This document shows positions 42,386 through 51,934 of a stretch of DNA of 64,000 nt, piece after piece. Under the pieces are notes generated by a model. The model was not told the origin of the DNA. It was given only the letters and a program-made list of their open reading frames with translations, and made no database searches. The position numbers were made by a program, and so were the translations under genes. This DNA comes from Paenibacillus sp. FSL H8-0048. Lineage in GTDB: Bacteria > Bacillota > Bacilli > Paenibacillales > Paenibacillaceae. The first letter of the stretch is position 1. Each line of letters starts with the position of its first letter. The DNA lies in the NCBI RefSeq assembly GCF_038002825.1, contig NZ_JBBODF010000001.1:4898001-4962000 (forward strand). Direction: 5' to 3'.

Positions 42386-44956
42386 ATGGAGGATTTCAGA
42401 GATCGGATGAGGGCTGTGCAGCAGCAGCAGGACGGGCTTTTGAAGGAATACCAGTCTTTGATTGAAGAATATGAGAGCAGTGATCTCGTCCGCGAGAACG
42501 AAGTGTTAAAGCGGGAAAATGGGGCAAACAGGCAGAGCCTGGCGGAGCTGAAGGCTCAGGCTGCGAGGCTTGAGCGCGACAACTCGGAGCTGCGGACTGC
42601 GCTGGCGGAGCAGATTCTGGATGAGAAGCTGGGTATTCTCCGGGTATCGCGGCAGAAGCTGCAGACTTATTTTGCCTCACGGGATCATGCGTATCTCGAC
42701 CGGCTGACCTCCTTCGAGCAGGACGCCAAGCGGCGTATAGAGGAGATGTACAATATCGGGGCCCGCGAGCTGGGCCAGGAGAAGACCCAGATTACTTATA
42801 TATTGGATGAGGTGCAGGCGAAGCTGAATGAGAGTATCCTGCTGCGCAGACAATGGCAGCGGGAAGCAGAGCGTTCGCTCAGGGGGACGATGGACAGCGG
42901 GCTGGATGATTTGGCTGCTGAAGGGATTGACGAGGAGACTCTGCTGCGCCGCCGCAAGCAGAACCGGATCGAAATGAAGATCGGCCTGAACTGGATCAAC
43001 CGCCTGGGGATTCTGCTGCTGATCCTTGCAGTGGGGGCCGGGTTCAGATACACCTACTCCACCTGGTTCAATGATTATATGAAGGGAAGCGCCTTCTTCC
43101 TGCTGGGGGCAGTCCTGCTGGGGGGCGGGGAGTGGCTGTTCCGCAAAGGGCGGGGAGCCTTCGCTTTGGGGCTGATTGGCGGCGGGGTGTCGGTGCTGTA
43201 TGGCTCGATATTTTACAGTTATTTTCTGCTGGAGATTATCGGGTTATGGGCCGGGATCGGCCTGTCGGTGCTGGTCACGCTGTCCGCTGTGCTGCTGTCG
43301 CTGCGCTATGAGTCACGGACGATCTGTTCTATGGGGCTTGTAGGGGGTTATCTGCCGCTCTTCTCTTATATTGGAGCCTTCGGGCTGGAGGGCAGTGCGG
43401 TGTATGCAGCGATGGGGTATCTGTTCGTGCTGAACCTGCTGATTCTGCTAATCTCTCTGCGTAAGCGCTGGGTGGTTGTCAATTACATCAGCTTCCTGTT
43501 CAACACGCCGTCTATCCTGCTGCTGATTTATCTGGCGGATAGCTATGCTGCGGGCATTCTCTGCGCTGTGCTGACCTTCGCTATGTACTTGGGGATTACA
43601 CTCTGGTATCCGTTCAAGTTCAAGGCGAAGCTTAACTGGCTGGACTTCGGCCTGCTGGGCTGCAACACGCTCGTTAGCTGCATAACGCTGTATCTTCTGT
43701 TCCTGAATGCCGGGCTGGATGAATTCAAAGGCGCGCTGGCGCTGGCCTTCTGCCTCATGTATCTGGGGCTTGGCGTACTGCTGGAGAAGCAGATGCCGCA
43801 GGAACGCGAGAGCCGTCTGCTCTTCTATGTTACCTCACTGACCTTCGCCATCCTGATGATTCCGTTCCAGCTGGGAGCGGCCTGGTGGTCGATCGGCTGG
43901 CTGGTGGAAGGCGTGGCGCTTACGGTCTACGGACATCTGTACCGCTTCAAAATGGTAGAACGCGCAGGCTGGGGCATCCTTTCCCTCTGTCTGCTGACCT
44001 TCTTCGGATTCGACGTTCTGCTGCAGCTCTCGAATTATAATGCGGTCATCTACTACACGAACTCCTATTTCGATCTGAAATATACATTCATTACGGCGGG
44101 AATGGTGATTGTAGCCTTATTGTATGCCATCCGTTATTCGAACCAGGAGACGCTGCTTCGCAGCACGCCTGCGGAGGTGCAGGCTACCGTCTGGTTTAAA
44201 TATGCGGCAATCGTCAACTTTTACGGGTATGTCGTGTATGAGGCATTACGGCTGTACGACTGGATGGTGCCGGAGGATATGGCGCATAAAGCCTTTTACA
44301 AGCTGCTTCTGGCAGGTCTGCTTACCTCTGGACTCGCTTATGCGCTGCCGAAGGTGAATGTTCTGTATGACAAGGTGGTCAGAATCATGGTCCTGGTGCT
44401 GCATGGGATCGCCTATGCGGTCTGTATCGGTATCACGCTGGGTCTGCCTAGTCTTCCGGAAGGGTGGTCCGGCAGCACTGCTGCCGATGTAGTGGCGCTG
44501 GGTGTGCTTATTCTGTTCAATGTGTTCGTATGGTTCAGCAGTGCAAGGCTGCTGCGGACAACGCTGCTGCACGATTATAAGAATATAGAGCTGTATCCGG
44601 TAGCTATGGGTATCTATCTGCTGGTGATGGTTACGGCGTTCCTGGGAGTGCAGATGCAGGTGCGTGACGGCGGGCTGGCCTTCAGTCTGCTCTATCTGCT
44701 GCTGGCTGTGCTGTTCATTATGTACGGCTTCTGGAAAAGATATCTGTATATCCGCCGCTTCGGCCTGGCGCTGTCCCTGCTGGCAACCGGCAAGCTGCTG
44801 CTCTATGACCTGACTCTGCTGAACACCGGCAGCAAGATCATCGCGTACTTCAGCTTCGGACTCTGCCTGCTGGGGATATCCTACCTCTATCAGCGGATAA
44901 CAGTAAGAATGGAGGAAGCTTATGCGCTTGCTGAGCAAGATAGGCCGGAGAGCTAG
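42386..44956 (+). CDS. DUF2339 family large membrane protein
   Basis: About 856 residues from ATG 42386 (a TTG at 42356 would add ten). The N-terminal 200 residues are a charged coiled coil (MEDFRDRMRAVQQQQDGLL... ELGQEKTQITYILDEVQ); the rest comprises about 22-24 membrane helices, beginning IGLNWINRLGILLLILAVGAGFRY, the usual DUF2339 opening. The function is unknown; the family is found in many bacteria next to a DUF3999 protein, as here. The ATG has GGGGGG upstream. It overlaps the next gene by 35 bases, showing translational coupling. Confidence 0.9.
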   Translation: MEDFRDRMRAVQQQQDGLLKEYQSLIEEYESSDLVRENEVLKRENGANRQSLAELKAQAARLERDNSELRTALAEQILDEKLGILRVSRQKLQTYFASRDHAYLDRLTSFEQDAKRRIEEMYNIGARELGQEKTQITYILDEVQAKLNESILLRRQWQREAERSLRGTMDSGLDDLAAEGIDEETLLRRRKQNRIEMKIGLNWINRLGILLLILAVGAGFRYTYSTWFNDYMKGSAFFLLGAVLLGGGEWLFRKGRGAFALGLIGGGVSVLYGSIFYSYFLLEIIGLWAGIGLSVLVTLSAVLLSLRYESRTICSMGLVGGYLPLFSYIGAFGLEGSAVYAAMGYLFVLNLLILLISLRKRWVVVNYISFLFNTPSILLLIYLADSYAAGILCAVLTFAMYLGITLWYPFKFKAKLNWLDFGLLGCNTLVSCITLYLLFLNAGLDEFKGALALAFCLMYLGLGVLLEKQMPQERESRLLFYVTSLTFAILMIPFQLGAAWWSIGWLVEGVALTVYGHLYRFKMVERAGWGILSLCLLTFFGFDVLLQLSNYNAVIYYTNSYFDLKYTFITAGMVIVALLYAIRYSNQETLLRSTPAEVQATVWFKYAAIVNFYGYVVYEALRLYDWMVPEDMAHKAFYKLLLAGLLTSGLAYALPKVNVLYDKVVRIMVLVLHGIAYAVCIGITLGLPSLPEGWSGSTAADVVALGVLILFNVFVWFSSARLLRTTLLHDYKNIELYPVAMGIYLLVMVTAFLGVQMQVRDGGLAFSLLYLLLAVLFIMYGFWKRYLYIRRFGLALSLLATGKLLLYDLTLLNTGSKIIAYFSFGLCLLGISYLYQRITVRMEEAYALAEQDRPES

Positions 44957-46226
44957 GGCGGCTGTGCTGCTCGCTGTATTGGGCGGACTGGTACTGGGTT
45001 CCGGCATCTTCCCGGCGAACAGTGCGGCAGCAGCATCCGGCGGAGCGGAGAAGACGGACGGCGGGCAATGGAGGTTCTCGCGTGAAATCTCCGTCCCTGA
45101 GGCGGCTCCGTACTATGAATTGTATCTGGATGAAGCGGTGTACCGCTCGGCGGCAGAGGACTTACGTGATCTGCGTATACAGGACAGCACCGGCGCTCCG
45201 GTTCCCTATTATATGGAGAGCGGAGCGGAAACGGTGGAGGAGCATAGCGCGGTCTATGTCTCAGAATTGATTCACAAGGCAGTGAAAGGAACGGATACCC
45301 TGCTGGATTATCAGATTAAGCCGCTTGCCGAGCATGTCGATATTCAGGGAAACCGCCTGGTCTTCGAATTGCCCGCAGAATCCTTCCTGAAGCATGTAGA
45401 GGTGTGGGGCGGCTATGACGGGCAGGCCTGGGAGCAGCTTGGCACAGGGGATCTGTATGCCACGAACGGGTTAAGTGCGGATAGCATTACGCTGGAGCGC
45501 AGCTACAAGTTCGGCTATTACCGGCTTGTAGTGAAGAGCAACCCGGAAGGACTGGAATTCCCCGGCCTGACCCTGGTAGACAGCAGCCGGGAGTGGAGCA
45601 CGGCTGCATTCATGCGGCAGAAGACGCCGCAGACAGAGATTAAGCAGGTGGAGAACCGTACCGAGATCATGATAAGCAACACGGACCGGCTGAAGATTGG
45701 GAAGGTGATGCTCGGCAGCACCGGGAATTTCCTGCGGCGCTATGAGCTGTATGACAGTGCCGGGATTAAGATACCGGTCACCGGAAGCGGAGAGCTGTAC
45801 CGCCTGGACTTCAAGGATACCCGAATCTCCCGGACGGAGATTCAGCCGGTGGTTCCGGCCTCTTCTGATTCCCTGCGCGTGGTCATCTACAATCTGGACG
45901 ATGCTCCCATCTCCATCACGGACCTTAAGATCGAATATCTGGTAGACCGGCTTGTATTCGCGGGCGGGGAGAAGATGCCGTATTCCCTGCTCTATGGCAA
46001 CACGCTGGCAACGGCTCCGCAGTATGATATTATTAATTTCAAAGACAGGATCAGCGGAGAGAAGCTTCTACAGGCCGCGCTGGGTGCAGAGATCCCGGTA
46101 CCGGCAGCAGATCCGCCCGGCACAAGCTGGTGGCTTCAGGGCCGCTGGGGCTTCAATGCCATTATTATTGCAGTCTCGCTGCTGCTTGTTCTTATCGTTG
46201 CCCGCAAGCTGGGCCAGACGAAATAG
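44922..46226 (+). CDS. DUF3999 family protein
   Basis: 434 residues: signal peptide (about 1-36), a beta-rich external part (about 45-400) beginning WRFSREISVPEAAPYYELYLDEAVYRSAAEDLRDLRI, and one C-terminal membrane helix (about 408-426) with RKLGQTK. This matches DUF3999, a predicted carbohydrate-binding-like membrane partner of DUF2339. It starts with ATG preceded by AGGAGG-like GGAGGAAGCTT inside the DUF2339 gene. Its role is unproven. Confidence 0.8.
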   Translation: MRLLSKIGRRARAAVLLAVLGGLVLGSGIFPANSAAAASGGAEKTDGGQWRFSREISVPEAAPYYELYLDEAVYRSAAEDLRDLRIQDSTGAPVPYYMESGAETVEEHSAVYVSELIHKAVKGTDTLLDYQIKPLAEHVDIQGNRLVFELPAESFLKHVEVWGGYDGQAWEQLGTGDLYATNGLSADSITLERSYKFGYYRLVVKSNPEGLEFPGLTLVDSSREWSTAAFMRQKTPQTEIKQVENRTEIMISNTDRLKIGKVMLGSTGNFLRRYELYDSAGIKIPVTGSGELYRLDFKDTRISRTEIQPVVPASSDSLRVVIYNLDDAPISITDLKIEYLVDRLVFAGGEKMPYSLLYGNTLATAPQYDIINFKDRISGEKLLQAALGAEIPVPAADPPGTSWWLQGRWGFNAIIIAVSLLLVLIVARKLGQTK

Positions 46227-46264
46227 GAGATTTGGCACGAACCCGCAGAAAGAAGGATTACCGC

Positions 46265-47371
46265 ATGACCCTGATTATTATTGGCTCCATTCTGCTTGCC
46301 GTTGTTGCCGCTGCGTATCTTATCATGACCGTCTATCCGGCGTTTGGGCGGAGGGCCGGGAAGCAGGAGAGGACCCGTAACCTCCGTTCCGCCCAATACA
46401 GCAAGGGCAAATTTGCGTATCCGCAGACTGCAGACCTGAGCGGTGAGAAGGCCGGGAGCAGCGGATTCTCCATTCTGAGGGACTTCATTAAGGGCAACCC
46501 TAATTCCAGACCGGCTGAGCCTCTTCAGCCGCAGCCGTTGTTGCCGTCCTCTATTGGACAGGGCCGCGACACCCGGGTTACCTGGTTCGGGCATTCAGCA
46601 GTGCTGCTGGAGATGGACGGCCTGACTCTGTTTCTCGACCCTATGCTGGGCCATGCACCGTCACCGTTTCCGTTCATCGGCGGCCGCCGCTACAGTAAGC
46701 AGCTTCCATTGGAGGCTGCCCTTCTGCCGCAGCTGGATGTGGTTCTGCTCTCCCATGATCATTATGATCATCTGGACTATGGAACCATCCGCCAGCTTAA
46801 GGATAAGACAGGACTATTCATTGTACCGCTCGGTGTCGGCGCCCATCTGCGCCGCTGGGGGGTAGCCGCAGAGAAGATCCGCGAGCAGGACTGGGGCGAT
46901 ATGCTTACCTATGAAGGGATAACCTTCACCTGTGCTCCGGCGCGGCATTTCTCGGGGCGGAGTCTGCTGGACCGCAACACCACGCTGTGGTGCTCCTGGA
47001 TTATTCAAGGGGAGAAGACCAAGGTCTTCTTCAGCGGAGACAGCGGGTATGGCCCGCATTTTGCCGAGATCGGACGTACGTATGGCCCCTTTGATCTCAC
47101 GCTGATGGAATGCGGCCAATATGATCCGCGCTGGGCGGATATCCATATGCTGCCGGAACAGACTGTTGAGGCGCACATCGATGTGCAGGGAGGTCTGCTG
47201 ATCCCCATCCATTGGGGTGCATTCACCCTGTCAATGCATGACTGGACCGATCCGGCAGAACGGATCTCGGCTGCTGCGGCGCTGAGAGGGGTGCGGCTGG
47301 CCACGCCGAGAATCGGGGAGACTGTAACCGCAGGGGCCGCCGGATATCCGGTTCTTCCCTGGTGGAGATGA
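46265..47371 (+). CDS. MBL-fold metal-dependent hydrolase (NAPE-PLD/UlaG-like)
   Basis: 368 residues. An N-terminal membrane helix (1-25) and a variable linker (about 30-95) precede the metallo-beta-lactamase fold: TWFGHSAVLLEMDGLTLFLDP, the metal motif SHDHYDHLDY (about 164-173), PARHFSGR, FFSGDSGYGPHF and IPIHWGAF. These are the features of the NAPE-phospholipase D/UlaG branch, which hydrolyses phosphodiesters or lactones; the substrate here is unknown. ATG 46265 is 38 bp after the DUF3999 gene with AAGAAGGA upstream, so it probably belongs to the same transcript. Confidence 0.85.
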   Translation: MTLIIIGSILLAVVAAAYLIMTVYPAFGRRAGKQERTRNLRSAQYSKGKFAYPQTADLSGEKAGSSGFSILRDFIKGNPNSRPAEPLQPQPLLPSSIGQGRDTRVTWFGHSAVLLEMDGLTLFLDPMLGHAPSPFPFIGGRRYSKQLPLEAALLPQLDVVLLSHDHYDHLDYGTIRQLKDKTGLFIVPLGVGAHLRRWGVAAEKIREQDWGDMLTYEGITFTCAPARHFSGRSLLDRNTTLWCSWIIQGEKTKVFFSGDSGYGPHFAEIGRTYGPFDLTLMECGQYDPRWADIHMLPEQTVEAHIDVQGGLLIPIHWGAFTLSMHDWTDPAERISAAAALRGVRLATPRIGETVTAGAAGYPVLPWWR

Positions 47372-47440
47372 AGCTGCGCGCCCGAAGGGGACTTGTGGTA
47401 CAATCAGGGTTCATAGAGACCAAGGAGCTGACAAACGAAG

Positions 47441-47719
47441 ATGAGTAATGAAGTGAACGAGCAGGAACTGGTGGAGGTATTGTCTGCACAGACGAAGGTG
47501 GACCCGGCTGTCATCCGGCTGGTGCTGAAGCATGAGCAGACGTTCATCAATAAGGCCAAGGCCAATGCCAAAGGCGAAATTGATATCGATAATGATGATC
47601 TGGTCGACTACGTGACTGCGCAGCGCGATGTGAAGCTGGACGAGCTTACGGTGGAGACCATTCTGGATGCGGAAATGGATTACCTGATGGACAAGGGACT
47701 GGCCGGATATATCGACTGA
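47441..47719 (+). CDS. Small acidic protein, function unknown
   Basis: 92 residues, acidic and helical (MSNEVNEQELVEVLSAQTKVDPAVIRLVLKHEQTFI...), no membrane segment. The first half resembles a UBA/HTH-like three-helix unit, but I do not recognise the family. It lies 69 bp after the MBL-fold gene, with AAGGAGCTGACAAACG before ATG 47441. No clear terminator follows; a cold-shock gene begins 280 bp downstream under its own promoter. Confidence 0.7.
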   Translation: MSNEVNEQELVEVLSAQTKVDPAVIRLVLKHEQTFINKAKANAKGEIDIDNDDLVDYVTAQRDVKLDELTVETILDAEMDYLMDKGLAGYID

Positions 47720-47819
47720 ATCCTGTAGCCGGAGGCGCATGGCTGATGCCAAGAACCCGTGCGTCCGGCAAGGCTTCTCTAAAATTTAAAATTTATTTTG
47801 GGTATTTGGCAATAATGCT

Positions 47820-47848
47820 TTGCATTTGGGGGATTGATGTGCTACAAT
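47820..47848 (+). promoter_or_regulatory. Promoter of the cold-shock gene
   Basis: TTGCAT (47820-47825), exactly 17 bases, TACAAT (47843-47848). The transcript would have a leader of about 145 bases rich in A/T, the long 5' UTR usual for csp genes, which changes fold in the cold. Confidence 0.65.
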
Positions 47849-47998
47849 AAAGTCAATCATAAATTTAACCCTTAATTCACATATTGTAAAAGGTTATCAT
47901 TTGTGTATGAATCCTTTTCCAATGTGTGAATTTTTATTTGTTCGTACAATACGTAGGAATAAAAGGACATGTGTTAAATAAACTTTGGAGGTAATATC

Positions 47999-48199
47999 AT
48001 GCAAACAGGTACAGTAAAATGGTTCAACGCAGACAAAGGTTTCGGTTTTATCGAGGTTGAAGGCGGAAGCGACGTATTCGTACACTTCTCCGCAATCACT
48101 GGCGAAGGCTTCAAGTCTTTGGACGAAGGCCAACGTGTTGAGTTCAACGTAACTCAAGGCGCTCGTGGACCACAGGCTGAAAACGTTGTAAAACTGTAA
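47999..48199 (+). CDS. Cold-shock protein, CspA family
   Basis: 66 residues forming one cold-shock domain. RNP1 is KGFGFI (about 14-19) and RNP2 is VFVHF (about 26-30); MQTGTVKWFN and a terminal PQAENV are standard. It binds single-stranded RNA and DNA and acts as an RNA chaperone. A strong SD (TTGGAGGTAATATC), its own promoter and terminator make it a one-gene unit. Codons are noticeably biased to highly expressed forms (GAA, AAC, CGT). Confidence 0.97.
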   Translation: MQTGTVKWFNADKGFGFIEVEGGSDVFVHFSAITGEGFKSLDEGQRVEFNVTQGARGPQAENVVKL

Positions 48200-48210
48200 T
48201 ATCACAAATA

Positions 48211-48246
48211 AGCTGCCCTTAACATTAGTTGAGGGTAGTTTTTTTT
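48211..48246 (+). terminator. Rho-independent terminator
   Basis: CTGCCCTTAA / TTGAGGGTAG 10-bp stem with G-U pairs, six-base loop, followed by eight T; ends the csp gene. Confidence 0.9.
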
Positions 48247-48329
48247 GTGGCCAGGTAGTAGAGGAGTAGCTTCCGTTCTGCCATGACCGTCCGTAGGACG
48301 CACTAACCAAGCTATTAGGAGGGGTACTT

Positions 48330-48560
48330 ATGTATTTTCGTAAAAAAGCGGTAGTAGATCTTCCACAGGAAGAGACGGCCATCTGGTCCTGCACCAAGGA
48401 AGAATGCACCGGATGGATACGCGACAATTTTGCCTTCCAACATGTGCCGACCTGCTGGCAATGCAATTCGCCTATGACCCGGAGCATGAAGATGCTGCCT
48501 GCGCTCGTTAATAAGAATTTGGATGCGAAGGCTGTTAAGAAGAGTGTGACTATCCGCTAA
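48330..48560 (+). CDS. Cold-inducible YdjO family zinc-ribbon protein
   Basis: 76 residues. IWSCTKEECTGWIRDNFAF and PTCWQCNSPM give the CxxxxC...CxxC pattern of a zinc ribbon; together with MLPALVNK this matches Bacillus YdjO, a cold-induced protein of unknown role. SD TAGGAGGGG before ATG 48330. Its position straight after a csp gene fits a cold-shock pair, although it is separated by a terminator. Confidence 0.85.
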   Translation: MYFRKKAVVDLPQEETAIWSCTKEECTGWIRDNFAFQHVPTCWQCNSPMTRSMKMLPALVNKNLDAKAVKKSVTIR

Positions 48561-48688
48561 GGCTGCCGCTCTCTGGCCGGTTCATACAGAATTAGAGGAT
48601 AGCCAGCTTATACAGCTGTCTTTTTCTTGCCCGCAATGGGCTATTTTTTTTGTTTGACAATAATGGCAAATACAGGGATGATGGAGCT

Positions 48689-48931
48689 ATGAGAAAATAT
48701 GTTTTGCTTCTGACGCTCCTTGCGGTTGCCTTGAATGCAGCGGGGATTTTTTATCATAAGCCTATGCTGAACATCATTGCGATTGGTCTGATTCTGATCT
48801 TGATTCCGCTGGATATATATCTGGAGCCGACCCGCCGCAAAGTCATGAGTTACTGCATCGGCGCGGTATTGCTGGCTCTGCTGTGGGCTGCCCTGCATTT
48901 CGAATGGATTACTCCGTTGATGTTCATCTAA
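48689..48931 (+). CDS. Small membrane protein, function unknown
   Basis: 80 residues from ATG 48689 with three hydrophobic stretches (about 5-24, 26-44, 54-72), ending near LHFEWITPLMFI. The frame extends to a TTG at 48650, but this region carries TTGACA and is more likely promoter. The SD is weak (GATGGAG close to the ATG). I do not recognise the family. Confidence 0.6.
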   Translation: MRKYVLLLTLLAVALNAAGIFYHKPMLNIIAIGLILILIPLDIYLEPTRRKVMSYCIGAVLLALLWAALHFEWITPLMFI

Positions 48932-48947
48932 GTAGTCTTTTGTGTAA

Positions 48948-48998
48948 GCCCTTAGGGCAGCTCCTCGAAGCGGGAGAACTGTGCTAAGGTTTTTTTTG
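48948..48998 (+). terminator. Rho-independent terminator
   Basis: CCTTAG..CAG...CTG..CTAAGG outer stem and CTCC/GGAG inner stem followed by eight T. Confidence 0.85.
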
Positions 48999-49040
48999 TT
49001 CAAATATAATTTATAGGTTTCTCACTGCTTACAAAGTATG

Positions 49041-49140
49041 GCGAGGTGGTGGCACGCAGGCGCATGGGCCAAATGTATGTTAAAAACAGCATACATTGTG
49101 GCGGCACGCAGACCTATGGGCCGAATGTATGCGTGTGGCG
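49041..49140. repeat. Palindromic intergenic repeat, variant core
   Basis: Two direct units (GGYGGCACGCAG, four bases, ATGGGCCRAATGTATG) about 52 bp apart. The first ends in a hairpin AATGTATG TTAAAAACAG CATACATT. The same core and tail occur at 7225-7266, and its flank CCTATGGGCCGAATGTA matches the entry to array 1 (CCTATGGCCCGAATGTA, 7063-7079), so the elements at 7, 13 and 49 kb are one superfamily with exchangeable hairpin arms. Confidence 0.75.
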
Positions 49141-49252
49141 GCGACATAGTGAGCCCGTTCATATGTTAGGATGGGCAATGATTTAGCTTGACAAAACTTC
49201 CGGGGTTTGGAGAATAGAGTTGGAAACGCTGCCAACGAAAGAGGGAATTCTG

Positions 49253-51028
49253 ATGCTTCAGAGGTTCAGAGAGCTCAACACACTGCGCAATCAGATATTC
49301 ATCGGTTTTTTGCTGGTGATGCTCATTATTATTCTGGTGTCCGGGATATTTGTGTATGACCGTGTCTCTATTCTGCTCAAAAATAATGCCGAGCGGCATA
49401 TCCAGCAGACGGCGGTTCAGGCCAACGGAAGGCTGGACGCGCTGACCGGTCAGATTGACGGTCTGATGGAGCAGGTGGCCAATCATCCTACCGTCCAGCA
49501 GCTGCTGCTGGAGGAGCTGGACGGCAATGAGGTGTCCTTCAATCAGCGCCAGTCGCTGCTGCAGATTGTCTCCAGCTATCAGGCGTACATGCCGAGCGTG
49601 GGCTCGCTGGAGCTATATACCGCTGATTACAGGCTTCTGTTCCCGATTAAGGAAGGCAGCCTGGAGAGCAGAATTAACGAGCAGCATATCAGTGAGGCTA
49701 ACGCCCAGAAGGGGCGGCTGGTCTGGATCGGCGTTGATCCGCATGATGAACAGAGCCTGCTGGCGATCCGCCAGGTCAGCCTGATGGACCGCTGGTTCTC
49801 GCGGGGAGGCTACCTGATGGCCCGCATCCAGCGCAGCTACTTCCAGCTTGATGATCCGTTCTCCGGCAGCGACAGCGGGGAGTCAGTGCTGCTCGTGAAT
49901 GATGAAGGCCAGCTCCTCGGGAGCAGCGGAACACCGCAGGAGGATCTGCTGCCGCTGCTGGAGAGTGGGGATCAGACAGTCAGCTTCCGTGGCAAGGAGT
50001 ATGTGCAGGTCAAGCTGCGCTCGGATAAGACCTCCTGGACGCTGCTGGTACTGACGCCTGTCAGCTATGTGACCAAGGGGCTGTCTGTGCTGCGGACGGT
50101 GCTGCTGGTGTCCGGCGGAATCGGAACCCTGCTGTTTCTGATTATATCCTTCCTGCTGTCGACAATGATTACCCGGCCGATCATTCACCTGATCCGGGCG
50201 ATGCGCAAATCCCGCATGGGGGTGCTGACCCCCAATTCGCAGAAGGTATCTACCATGGAGCTGCGGGAGCTGAATAATACTTATAACGGTATGGTCGCTA
50301 ATATTAATGATTTGATCAGGGTGGTCTATGAGAAGGAGGTCCTGCAGAGCCGGACTGAGCTAAAAGCCTTGCAGGCGCAGATCAATCCCCATTTCCTGTT
50401 CAATACGCTGGAGGCCTTCAACTGGTCGCTGGAGGAGAAGGGGGAGGAGGAGCTGGCCGGACTCGTGGTCATGATGTCCAGGCTGTTCCGCTACATTATC
50501 GGCAGCCCCCATAACAAGGATGAATGGGTAACGCTGAGCGAAGAGGTCGAGCAGATCAGGCGGTATTTGCGGATTATGGAGATGCGGATGGGGGAACGCT
50601 TGTCCTGGGACATCAGGCTTGATCCGCATGAGGCTGCTGTACCGGTGCCCAAGCTGCTGATTCAGCCGATTGTCGAGAACGCGATTCTCCATGGAGTGGA
50701 GAGCCGCGTGGGCAAGGGCGTGATTGGAGTCGTAATCACCCCCTCCTCCCGCAAGGGGTGGACCTCAGTGGAGGTGTCGGACAACGGGCCGGGTATGGAT
50801 GAGGCTACGCTGCTGGCGCTCCGCGCTGCGCTGGATGGCGGGCCGCCGGTCTCTGCCAAGGGCAGCGGAGTGGGGCTGGTGAATGTGCAGCGGCGGCTGA
50901 AGCTGTACTACGCGGAAGCGGGCATGCAGACGGAAGGCCTGATCGTGGAGAGCCGGCGGTCGGAGGGGACCGTAATAAGGTTTGAGATTCCAAGCAATGG
51001 AGGAGATACCGATGAGTCTGGGCAATAA
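49253..51028 (+). CDS. Sensor histidine kinase, YesM/LytS type
   Basis: About 591 residues from ATG 49253 (AAAGAGGG eight bases upstream; earlier in-frame TTG 49220 lacks an SD). Helix 1 (about 15-36), an extracytoplasmic dCache-like sensor (about 40-275), helix 2 (about 280-304), HAMP, the His_kinase domain with QINPHFLFNTLE and the ATPase with PIVENAILHG, DNGPGMD and GVGLVNVQRRL. The type senses extracellular sugars or oligosaccharides, usually through a binding protein, and phosphorylates a YesN-type regulator; that regulator follows with 17 bases of overlap. A possible promoter TTGACA...AGAATA is at 49188-49216. Confidence 0.92.
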   Translation: MLQRFRELNTLRNQIFIGFLLVMLIIILVSGIFVYDRVSILLKNNAERHIQQTAVQANGRLDALTGQIDGLMEQVANHPTVQQLLLEELDGNEVSFNQRQSLLQIVSSYQAYMPSVGSLELYTADYRLLFPIKEGSLESRINEQHISEANAQKGRLVWIGVDPHDEQSLLAIRQVSLMDRWFSRGGYLMARIQRSYFQLDDPFSGSDSGESVLLVNDEGQLLGSSGTPQEDLLPLLESGDQTVSFRGKEYVQVKLRSDKTSWTLLVLTPVSYVTKGLSVLRTVLLVSGGIGTLLFLIISFLLSTMITRPIIHLIRAMRKSRMGVLTPNSQKVSTMELRELNNTYNGMVANINDLIRVVYEKEVLQSRTELKALQAQINPHFLFNTLEAFNWSLEEKGEEELAGLVVMMSRLFRYIIGSPHNKDEWVTLSEEVEQIRRYLRIMEMRMGERLSWDIRLDPHEAAVPVPKLLIQPIVENAILHGVESRVGKGVIGVVITPSSRKGWTSVEVSDNGPGMDEATLLALRAALDGGPPVSAKGSGVGLVNVQRRLKLYYAEAGMQTEGLIVESRRSEGTVIRFEIPSNGGDTDESGQ

Positions 51029-51812
51029 GACGATTCTAATCGTAGATGATGAACCAAGAACGCGTCAGGGGATTAAGCAGACGCTGGAGGTATGGGCGGC
51101 AGGCCGGTATATCGTGGAGACCTGTGACAACGGGGTGGAAGCGCGCGAGCGGCTGCGGCATGAGCGGGTTCATCTGCTGATTACAGATGTGCGCATGCCG
51201 GAGGTGAGCGGGCTGGATCTGATCCATTCGCTGCAGGAATCTCCCCGGAAGCCGGTGATCATTGTCATCTCCGGCTATGCGGAGTTCGATTATGTGCAGC
51301 AGGCAATGCGGCTGGGGGCGGTCAATTATCTGCTGAAGCCGCTGGACAAGTCCGAGCTGCTGACAGTGGTTGAGGATGCGCTGAAGCGGGAGGAGGAGCA
51401 GCAGCGCCATGTGAAGCTGGAGAAGCTGGTGGATCACAAGCTGCTGGAGATTGACCCGGAGCAGGCCGGGATGGGGCAGCCGGTTAAGGAGGCAATTGCC
51501 TATGTGGAGCAGCATCTGCATGAACAGCTGACGATGGCTGAGGTAGCAGGGCTGATTCACCTGAATGCCAGCTATTTCAGCGTGCTGTTCAAGGAGCAGG
51601 CCGGGGTGTCCTTCACTGAATATCTGTCCCGTCTGCGGATTCAGCGGGCGAAGGAGTTATTACTCCAGACTGCGCTGCCGGTCGGGGAGATCGGAGAGCG
51701 TGTAGGGTACCGGACGGATAAATATTTCATTAAGGTATTCAAGTCCCTGGAGGCCATAAGCCCTAGCCGTTACCGTCAGCAGATGAAGGGCGGAGCTCAG
51801 GAAATCCAATAA
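51012..51812 (+). CDS. AraC-type response regulator (YesN-like)
   Basis: 266 residues from ATG 51012, placed by GGAGGAGATACCG. The receiver (about 5-125) has ILIVDDEPRTRQG, LITDVRMPEVSG (phospho-Asp) and LKPLD; a short linker leads to an AraC double helix-turn-helix (about 165-262: AIAYVEQHLHEQLTMAEVAGLIHLNASYFSVLFKEQ and VGEIGERVGYRTDKYFIKVFK). It is much shorter than many YesN proteins because the middle domain is missing. It should activate the adjacent sugar-binding protein gene in response to the kinase. Confidence 0.92.
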   Translation: MSLGNKTILIVDDEPRTRQGIKQTLEVWAAGRYIVETCDNGVEARERLRHERVHLLITDVRMPEVSGLDLIHSLQESPRKPVIIVISGYAEFDYVQQAMRLGAVNYLLKPLDKSELLTVVEDALKREEEQQRHVKLEKLVDHKLLEIDPEQAGMGQPVKEAIAYVEQHLHEQLTMAEVAGLIHLNASYFSVLFKEQAGVSFTEYLSRLRIQRAKELLLQTALPVGEIGERVGYRTDKYFIKVFKSLEAISPSRYRQQMKGGAQEIQ

Positions 51813-51934
51813 ATGTGGTATTTTAGCCAATAAGTGTGCCCTTATCTGCCTCGGAGTACGATGCTAGAATTTTAATGATAGCGATTACATGGGTAAGTTC
51901 GGCCTTTTGCAATGTGAGATGGGGAGGCAATGCA

